Source: Desulfobacula sp. (GTDB taxonomy: Bacteria > Desulfobacterota > Desulfobacteria > Desulfobacterales > Desulfobacteraceae). From it: a stretch of 5,384 bases of DNA. The notes beneath the pieces were generated by a model. That model was not told the DNA's origin. It did no database searches and worked only from the letters and a program-made list of their open reading frames with translations. Of this stretch, positions 1-5,384 are shown piece after piece. Positions within the stretch are counted from its first letter, which is position 1. Every line of letters begins with the position of its first letter. Where the stretch lies: positions 1-5,384 of the forward strand of contig JAABTB010000188.1 in the NCBI GenBank assembly GCA_011390085.1, in the 5' to 3' direction. The position numbers and the translations under genes were made by a program.

Positions 1-309
1 CGGCTTGATTTTTCAGGGGACTATTCCGGCAGTGTTTTTCTGCTGGTGCCGAGGCAGCTCCTCATGGAAATGGCGGAAAATTTCATGGGGGAATCAGGCG
101 AATCCATGGGCGAGGACCTTTTAGACGGCACCCTGACGGAAGCCGTGAACATGATGGCCGGCAATGCCTTGAGAAAGGTAAAGGCCACTGTCCCCTTTGA
201 GCTCAGCATTCCAAAGCGGGTTCCCGGAACGGAATTTCCTGAGACGCAAGGAACCCTGATCATTAAGACCACGGGGCCGGAAATGGCCGTTCACATCACC
301 CTGGGGTGA
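1..309 (+). CDS. cheX: CheX-like chemotaxis phosphatase domain protein (3' part)
   Basis: The reading frame is open from the first base of the window, so the 5' end is missing; 102 residues are visible. The visible part matches the CheX/CheC-type fold: an opening strand with a small-residue-rich segment (FSGDYSGSVFLLVP, visible residues 4-17), a helix, then TEAVNMMAGNAL at 46-57. That segment contains the E-x2-N signature (E47, N50) used by CheX to dephosphorylate phospho-CheY, followed by an IPKRVPG segment (71-77) typical of the family. Only one E-x2-N motif is visible, which fits CheX rather than the two-motif CheC, though the missing N-terminus limits this. Its likely role is removing phosphate from a cytoplasmic CheY-like receiver. 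An internal GTG at 46 is not a likely start because conserved sequence precedes it. cheB follows after 27 bases. CheX is the best reading; a FliM/FliN-related or divergent CheC protein is the alternative. Confidence 0.72.
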   Translation, partial: RLDFSGDYSGSVFLLVPRQLLMEMAENFMGESGESMGEDLLDGTLTEAVNMMAGNALRKVKATVPFELSIPKRVPGTEFPETQGTLIIKTTGPEMAVHITLG

Positions 310-322
310 AAGGAGCCAAAAA

Positions 323-327
323 GAGGT
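323..327 (+). promoter_or_regulatory. Ribosome binding site of cheB
   Basis: GAGGT lies 9 bases before the ATG at 337 and is the best Shine-Dalgarno match at workable spacing. A stronger AGGAG at 311-315 is 21 bases from the start codon, too far to serve it directly. Confidence 0.55.
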
Positions 328-330
328 TGA

Positions 331-1383
<1,053 letters not shown>

Positions 1384-1402
1384 ATGAAAAGCAGATTCGG
1401 TT

Positions 1403-2206
1403 ATGAATTCTGAAACCCGACTGAGCCGTGAACAGCATGAGAAACTTGCCAGAATCGTCTATCAGGAAACCGGTATTGTTCTCAATGAAAAGAAATACAG
1501 TCTTCTGGTGGCCAGGCTTTCCAAAAGAATGCGGATCAAGGGCATCTCATCCGTTTCCGAATATATGAATCTCATATCGGCCGACCCGGATGAATTCAAT
1601 GAATTTATTGATTCCGTTACCACCAATCATACTTTCTTTTTTCGGGAAAACAAACATTGCGAATATATCATCCGGACTTTGGAGAAAACCAAACCCTTAA
1701 AGATATGGAGCGCGGCTTCATCCAGCGGAGAAGAAGCCTATTCCATTGCGGTTCAGTTGATGACCGCCGGATTCTCGTTCAGCATCTTTGCCTCGGATGT
1801 CTCCGATTCCATGCTGGATCTCGGCCGGCGGGCCGTTTATACGGGGGATCGGGTGAAACAGGTTCCCCCTTCCATGCTGCATACCTATTTTCAAAAGGGC
1901 CAGAAGGAATGGAAGGACCACGTTAAGGTAAAACCGGAGATCCGGCAACGGGTGAATTTTGCCAAATTCAATCTTTTGTCGGACACGCCGCAGGATACCT
2001 TTGATATTATTTTTTGCAGAAACGTGATGATCTATTTTGATGCCCAAACCCGGCAAAGGGTAGTAGACCGTCTTTGCAGGGCCTTAAAACCAGGCGGGTA
2101 TTTTTTTGTGGGATTGTCTGAAAGCCTTAACGGGCTTGCCCATCCCCTGACCACAATTTTACCCAGCGGGTATCAAAAACAGGATAAACAGAAGGGAACC
2201 CTATGA
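1403..2206 (+). CDS. cheR: Chemoreceptor methyltransferase CheR
   Basis: This enzyme transfers methyl groups from S-adenosylmethionine to glutamates of chemoreceptors, opposing CheB. At 267 residues it has the usual single-domain CheR length. An N-terminal helical domain (about 8-70) is followed by the family signature TTNHTFFFRE (73-82), SAM-binding motif I at 101-114 (IWSAASSSGEEAYS), an acidic D132 after the next strand, FDIIFCRNVMIYF (200-212) and GLSESL (237-242). Motif I has Ala where many CheRs have Pro after GEE. The beta-subdomain loop (about 162-174) lacks the glycines I remember in E. coli CheR, which may mean it does not depend on a receptor C-terminal pentapeptide; this is inference. 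ATG 1403 is the only sensible start, as a TGA at 1385 closes the frame upstream. It has no clear Shine-Dalgarno sequence, so coupling to cheB translation is likely. Its stop overlaps the next gene's start (ATGA). Confidence 0.97.
   Translation: MNSETRLSREQHEKLARIVYQETGIVLNEKKYSLLVARLSKRMRIKGISSVSEYMNLISADPDEFNEFIDSVTTNHTFFFRENKHCEYIIRTLEKTKPLKIWSAASSSGEEAYSIAVQLMTAGFSFSIFASDVSDSMLDLGRRAVYTGDRVKQVPPSMLHTYFQKGQKEWKDHVKVKPEIRQRVNFAKFNLLSDTPQDTFDIIFCRNVMIYFDAQTRQRVVDRLCRALKPGGYFFVGLSESLNGLAHPLTTILPSGYQKQDKQKGTL
2192..2197 (+). promoter_or_regulatory. Ribosome binding site of the PocR hybrid kinase, inside cheR
   Basis: AAGGGA ends 5 bases before the ATG at 2203 and lies in the last codons of cheR. 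It supports the ATGA-overlapping start and suggests that kinase translation is coupled to cheR. Confidence 0.6.
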
Positions 2207-3963
2207 TACGATCACAATCAAACCCGGACATTCCCTCCTTTGAATCCCTTTTTGACCTGGAGGAGATCCAGGAAATCCAGGATTCTTTTGCTGCGGCAAC
2301 CAGAGTCGCCTCCATCATCACCGATGCGAAGGGCCGACCCATTACAACGCCCAGCAATTTTTGCAGGCTTTGCAGGGATATTATCCGCAAAACCGAAAAA
2401 GGGCTTTTCAATTGCATGCAGTCGGACCGCATCATGGGCCGGTATCATGAACAGGGTCCGGTGGTTCAGCCCTGCCTCAGCGGCGGGCTCTGGGATGCCG
2501 GCGTCAGCATCCATGTCGGTGGAAAGCATGTCGCCAACTGGCTCCTCGGTCAGGTCCGCACCCCGGACATGGATATGGAACAGATGAAACAATATGCCCA
2601 TACCATCGGTGCAGACCCGGATGAATTTGCCGAAGCCCTGGAAGAAGTCAAGGTCATGCCTTTGGATCAGTTTAAAAATATTGCAAAAACCCTGTTTTTG
2701 ATCGTCAACCGGTTGTCGGACCAGGCTTTCCTTGCCATTGATAATGCAAGATTGTTTGAAGGGATGAAAGAAGAGCTGGAGAAACGAATAAAGCTTGAAG
2801 AAGAGCAAAGACGAATGGAAGCAAGGCTCCGGCAGTCCCAGAAAATGGAGGCCGTCGGAACCCTTGCCGGCGGGATTGCCCACGATTTTAACAATATCCT
2901 GTTTCCGATTATTGGCTTTTCCGAAATGATCCTGGAGGACCTGCCTGAAGACAGCCCTCTTCGGGAATCGATGAAATCGGTTTTAAGCGGGGCCTTCAGG
3001 GCCAGGGACCTGGTACAGCAGATCCTGATGTTCAGCCGCGAGACGGAGCAGGAGGTTCATCCCTTGAAAATCCAGTTGATTTTAAAGGAAGTCTTAAAGC
3101 TGGCCAAGGCCACTTTGCCTTCCACCATCAAAATCATCAGTCATATCCCCGACAAAATCGGGCTGGTTATGGCTGATCCCACCCAGGTCCACCAGGTGGC
3201 CATGAATCTCATCACCAATGCCTTCCATGCCATGGAGGAAACCGGGGGTGAATTAAGGGTGGGTCTATCGGAAATTGAGGTGAAAAAGGAGGACGTTCAC
3301 GACCTTGGAATAGAACCGGGATTCTATGTCTGCCTTAAAATTGCCGATACCGGGTCGGGTATGGACGAACAGACCCGGAAAAGAATTTTTGAGCCCTATT
3401 TCACCACCAAGATCAGAGGAAAGGGCACCGGGCTTGGCCTGGCCTTGGTACACGGCATCGTCAAAAAACTGGAGGGTGAAATCGGGGTAAAGACCGAGGT
3501 TGGCCAGGGAAGTGAATTTTCCATTTATCTGCCGCGGATCATTTCCACTATTGAGGATCCCCCTGTCAAGGCCGTGGGGGCAATGCCGGCTTCCAGGAAT
3601 GAACATATTCTGGTGGTGGATGATGAAGATGCTGTGCTGAATATGCTGGACCGGTCCCTGTCCCGGATGGGGTGCCGGGTAACCTGTCAAAACAGCAGTG
3701 TAAAGGCCCTGGAACTTTTTAAATCAAATCCGAAACACTTTAATCTGGTCATCACCGATTTGATCATGCCGGATCTGACAGGGGATAAACTCATTACCGG
3801 GATCAAAAAAATCAGACCGGAGATTCCGGTGATTTTATGTTCAGGGTTTAATGAAATAATTTTGAATCAAAAGGCTCCAGGCACAAAGCCGGATAAAATC
3901 CTCATGAAACCGGTAACGAAAAATGATTTGGCAGAGGCTCTTGTGATGTTGCTGGGCAGTTGA
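2203..3963 (+). CDS. PocR-domain hybrid sensor histidine kinase with C-terminal receiver
   Basis: A 586-residue sensor kinase with no transmembrane or signal segment, so it probably acts in the cytoplasm. Residues about 18-175 form a PocR-type sensory domain (EIQDSFAAATRVASIITD at 24-41, ITTPSNFCRLC at 47-57), a family proposed to bind small organic ligands. It has four cysteines, C54, C57, C71 and C91, spaced as in related PocR domains and possibly metal-binding. A charged coiled coil (about 184-213) leads to HisKA with phosphoacceptor H227 in GGIAHDFNN. HATPase_c is complete: N335 and N339 (N box), ADTGSGMD (381-388, G1), FEPYFTTK (396-403, F box) and GKGTGLGLAL (407-416, G2). The receiver (about 467-586) has D473-D474, phosphoacceptor D519, S547 and K569. 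Phosphate should move from H227 to D519 or to the separate receivers downstream. ATG 2203 has an AAGGGA site and overlaps the cheR stop. The natural ligand cannot be read from sequence. Confidence 0.95.
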   Translation: MIRSQSNPDIPSFESLFDLEEIQEIQDSFAAATRVASIITDAKGRPITTPSNFCRLCRDIIRKTEKGLFNCMQSDRIMGRYHEQGPVVQPCLSGGLWDAGVSIHVGGKHVANWLLGQVRTPDMDMEQMKQYAHTIGADPDEFAEALEEVKVMPLDQFKNIAKTLFLIVNRLSDQAFLAIDNARLFEGMKEELEKRIKLEEEQRRMEARLRQSQKMEAVGTLAGGIAHDFNNILFPIIGFSEMILEDLPEDSPLRESMKSVLSGAFRARDLVQQILMFSRETEQEVHPLKIQLILKEVLKLAKATLPSTIKIISHIPDKIGLVMADPTQVHQVAMNLITNAFHAMEETGGELRVGLSEIEVKKEDVHDLGIEPGFYVCLKIADTGSGMDEQTRKRIFEPYFTTKIRGKGTGLGLALVHGIVKKLEGEIGVKTEVGQGSEFSIYLPRIISTIEDPPVKAVGAMPASRNEHILVVDDEDAVLNMLDRSLSRMGCRVTCQNSSVKALELFKSNPKHFNLVITDLIMPDLTGDKLITGIKKIRPEIPVILCSGFNEIILNQKAPGTKPDKILMKPVTKNDLAEALVMLLGS

Positions 3964-3975
3964 CAACGGTTGAAA

Positions 3976-3980
3976 AAGGA
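3976..3980 (+). promoter_or_regulatory. Ribosome binding site of the first stand-alone receiver gene
   Basis: AAGGA is 6 bases before the ATG at 3987. This decides the start in favour of ATG 3987 over the in-frame TTG at 3960, which would add nine residues unlike any receiver N-terminus. Confidence 0.7.
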
Positions 3981-3986
3981 AAACCA

Positions 3987-4352
3987 ATGAAAAAAATTTT
4001 AGTGATTGATGACGAACCGGCCATCAGAGCACTATTGTCAAAAATACTGGAAAGGGAAGGATTTTTTGTGATCACCGCTTCAGATGGAAAAGAGGGGATG
4101 AAACTGTTTATCAAGGACCCTGTTGACCTTGTGATCACCGATCTGATCATGCCTGAAAAAGAAGGCATGGAGGTTATTATGGAATTAAAAAAAAAATACC
4201 CGGGTGTCCCGGTGATCGCCATATCCGGCGGTGGCCTAAATACTCCGGAAAGTTATCTGAATACGGCAAAATTGCTGGGCGTAAGCGCTGTACTTGAAAA
4301 ACCGGTTCGAAAGGAAAAATTCCTGGAGGTTGTAAGACACGCACTGAAATGA
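3987..4352 (+). CDS. Single-domain response regulator (CheY-like receiver)
   Basis: A 121-residue protein consisting only of a receiver domain, with no output domain. It begins at once with the first strand (KKILVIDDEPAI) and holds all key residues: acidic pair D8-D9, phosphoacceptor D52 in LVITDLIMPE, switch S80 in AISGGG, and K105-P106. The AISGGG...YLNTAKLLG...LEKP pattern is a common subtype of stand-alone receivers. It lies 23 bases after the hybrid kinase stop and 27 bases before the PAS-HisKA gene. The likely donor is the hybrid kinase or its own receiver through a histidine relay; that pairing is inference from position. It could act by binding a partner as CheY does, or as a phosphate sink, and it is a possible substrate of the CheX-like phosphatase. 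A run of ten A residues at 4187-4196 codes for K68-K70. Confidence 0.93.
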   Translation: MKKILVIDDEPAIRALLSKILEREGFFVITASDGKEGMKLFIKDPVDLVITDLIMPEKEGMEVIMELKKKYPGVPVIAISGGGLNTPESYLNTAKLLGVSAVLEKPVRKEKFLEVVRHALK

Positions 4353-4368
4353 TTGTTGGATATTATTT

Positions 4369-4374
4369 GGAGGG
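4369..4374 (+). promoter_or_regulatory. Ribosome binding site of the PAS-HisKA gene
   Basis: GGAGGG ends 5 bases before the ATG at 4380 and is the strongest Shine-Dalgarno sequence in the window. It fixes the start at 4380 rather than the in-frame TTG at 4353, which follows the previous stop directly and has no site. An ATG at 4375 is out of frame and stops after two codons. Confidence 0.75.
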
Positions 4375-4379
4375 ATGAA

Positions 4380-5111
4380 ATGACAAGCGCTTATACCAAA
4401 GAAAGTCTTCTGGACATTATTGAGGCCCTGCCCCTGGCCATTGCCGTCATTGACAAAAACCGGCGGGTGGCCCTGGCCAACCTGAAAACCTATCTGTTCA
4501 TGAACAAGGATGAGGGCAGGTTGATTGGCCATGTCGGAGGGGAGGCCTTTGGCTGTGTCCATCATGATGATGTGCCGGAAGGCTGCGGATTTGGCAAAGA
4601 CTGCCTGAAATGCGGATTGAGACTAACAGTCCAGGAAACCATGGATAAAAAAAAGCCCCTGAGCGGGGTGGAAGCCAAGATGTCTTTCAAAGGACTGGGG
4701 TTACGGCATCTTCGAATTTCCACCTCGCCTCTGACCCTGAACCGTGAAGCGGTGGTGCTGCTTGCCATTGAGGATATGACCGAGGCAAAGCATCATGAAC
4801 AGATCCGTCTGGAAAAAGAAAAACTCTCAGCCGTGCTGAAAACCACCGGCGGGATCTGCCATGAATTAAACCAGCCCCTGATGGCCATCCTGGGATTTTC
4901 GGATCTATTGCTGGAAGACCTGCCAACGGATCATCTTCAGAGGATCAATCTTATGGAGATCAAAGCTCAGGTGGAACGGTTGGGACGCATTACAACCAAA
5001 CTCATGTCCCTCACCCGGTTTAAAACCAAAAAATATCTCAGCGGTGAGATTATTGATATTCATGCAGCTTCAGACGAAAACGATAAGTTGCATCAAGAAA
5101 AGGAGAGATGA
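4380..5111 (+). CDS. Cys-rich PAS plus HisKA protein lacking an ATPase domain
   Basis: A 243-residue soluble protein resembling the front half of a sensor kinase. Residues about 8-135 look like a PAS domain (LLDIIEALPLAIAVIDKNRR at 10-29; closing strand VVLLAIEDMTEAK at 125-137). It contains a Cys/His-rich insert: C59, H61, H62, C69, C75, C78 (CVHHDD, GCGFGKDCLKCGLR). This pattern recurs, as far as I remember, in other deltaproteobacterial PAS proteins and could bind a metal or Fe-S cofactor. HisKA follows (about 148-215) with phosphoacceptor H161 in GGICHELNQPL, preceded directly by C160. No N, G1, F or G2 box follows: the protein ends about 30 residues after HisKA, and the next gene starts in the overlap. 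It therefore cannot bind ATP by itself in the usual way. It may be phosphorylated in trans, act as a phosphotransfer or dimerising partner, or remove phosphate from the next receiver. The role is unproven. Confidence 0.87.
   Translation: MTSAYTKESLLDIIEALPLAIAVIDKNRRVALANLKTYLFMNKDEGRLIGHVGGEAFGCVHHDDVPEGCGFGKDCLKCGLRLTVQETMDKKKPLSGVEAKMSFKGLGLRHLRISTSPLTLNREAVVLLAIEDMTEAKHHEQIRLEKEKLSAVLKTTGGICHELNQPLMAILGFSDLLLEDLPTDHLQRINLMEIKAQVERLGRITTKLMSLTRFKTKKYLSGEIIDIHAASDENDKLHQEKER
5101..5106 (+). promoter_or_regulatory. Ribosome binding site of the second receiver gene
   Basis: AGGAGA lies in the last codons of the PAS-HisKA gene. Spacing is about 5 bases to the ATG at 5111 but only 1-2 to the ATG at 5108, so 5111 is the better start of this in-frame ATGATG pair. 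Confidence 0.6.
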
Positions 5112-5384
5112 TGTCTGATAAGAAAATTCTGGTGGTAGATGATGAAAAGGCCATTATCAGCCTTTTAAAGCAGGCTTTTTCCAGGGCCGGGTTTGAGGTT
5201 TTCCCGGCTGAAAGTGCTGAAGAGGCACTGGATGTGCTGAAACAGAATGATATGATGGTCATGTTCCTGGACCTGAACCTGCCGGGGATGAACGGTATGG
5301 ACCTGTGCCGACGGATCAAAAAAGACAAGCCCATGGCCATTGTCTTTGCAGTGACCAATGAAGATGACAAAATGGATCTAAAAA
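5111..5384 (+). CDS. Response regulator receiver domain protein (5' part)
   Basis: The first 91 codons of a receiver protein that runs off the right edge. It starts with MSDKKILVVDDEKAI and shows the acidic pair D10-D11, phosphoacceptor D54 in FLDLNLPGMNG and switch T82 in AVTN; the conserved Lys would lie past the window. Whether it is a single-domain receiver or carries an output domain cannot be seen. The start overlaps the stop of the PAS-HisKA gene by one base (TGATG), so the two are probably translated together and work as a pair, with H161 of the upstream protein and D54 here as the candidate phosphate-exchanging residues. An ATG three bases earlier (5108) is the alternative start. It differs in sequence from the receiver at 3987-4352, so it is not a recent copy of that gene. 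Confidence 0.92.
   Translation, partial: MSDKKILVVDDEKAIISLLKQAFSRAGFEVFPAESAEEALDVLKQNDMMVMFLDLNLPGMNGMDLCRRIKKDKPMAIVFAVTNEDDKMDLK

Noticed and set aside
46..309. A short gene starting at GTG 46
   Set aside because: The same frame is open back to base 1 and the upstream residues fit the CheX fold, so this is an internal codon of a gene cut by the window edge.
1657..1926. An 89-codon open frame on the plus strand within cheR
   Set aside because: It is out of frame with cheR across its conserved SAM-binding region, and its product resembles no family.
2218..2883. A 221-codon open frame on the minus strand
   Set aside because: It lies wholly opposite the PocR kinase, whose domains are well conserved. 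Its product has no recognisable motif and it has no fitting gene context.
3960..3986. Nine-residue N-terminal extension of the first stand-alone receiver from a TTG start
   Set aside because: The TTG overlaps the kinase stop and has no ribosome site, while ATG 3987 has AAGGA at good spacing and starts exactly at the first receiver strand.
4353..4379. Nine-residue extension of the PAS-HisKA protein from a TTG start
   Set aside because: It has no Shine-Dalgarno sequence, and the extension would span the strong GGAGGG site that serves ATG 4380.

Overview
The window carries the downstream end of a bacterial chemotaxis-type operon that runs directly into a dense set of two-component signalling genes. 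All seven genes are on the + strand. They are separated by 27 bases or fewer or overlap by a few bases, and I see no terminator or obvious promoter between them, so the whole window reads as one transcription unit that enters at the left edge and leaves at the right edge. Gene content suggests a sulfate-reducing deltaproteobacterium (Desulfobacteraceae-like): a CheX-CheB-CheR set, a PocR-domain hybrid histidine kinase, and a short Cys-rich PAS/HisKA protein with a CHELNQP phosphoacceptor box next to a small receiver. The lineage call is inference from remembered gene families, not from a search.

Left part (1-2206): the 3' end of a CheX-like phosphatase domain protein, then complete cheB (receiver plus methylesterase) and cheR (receptor methyltransferase). 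CheX-type proteins remove phosphate from CheY-like receivers. CheB and CheR remove and add methyl groups on chemoreceptor glutamates. Receptors, CheA and CheW are not in view and may lie upstream.

Middle (2203-4352): a 586-residue soluble hybrid sensor kinase (PocR ligand-sensing domain, short coiled coil, HisKA, HATPase_c, C-terminal receiver), whose start overlaps the cheR stop as ATGA. It is followed by a 121-residue stand-alone receiver.

Right part (4380-5384): a 243-residue protein with a PAS-like domain carrying a Cys cluster and a HisKA domain, but no ATPase domain. It overlaps by one base a second receiver protein that runs off the window.

Taken together the region holds four receiver domains, two HisKA domains and only one ATPase domain, with no DNA-binding output. 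A plausible reading is an accessory chemosensory or phosphorelay pathway: the PocR kinase, and perhaps the Cys-rich PAS protein, feed cytoplasmic signals (small ligand, redox or metal) into receivers, while CheX, CheB and CheR provide dephosphorylation and adaptation. The most unusual point is the kinase-like protein without a catalytic domain, with its Cys cluster, tightly coupled to a receiver.
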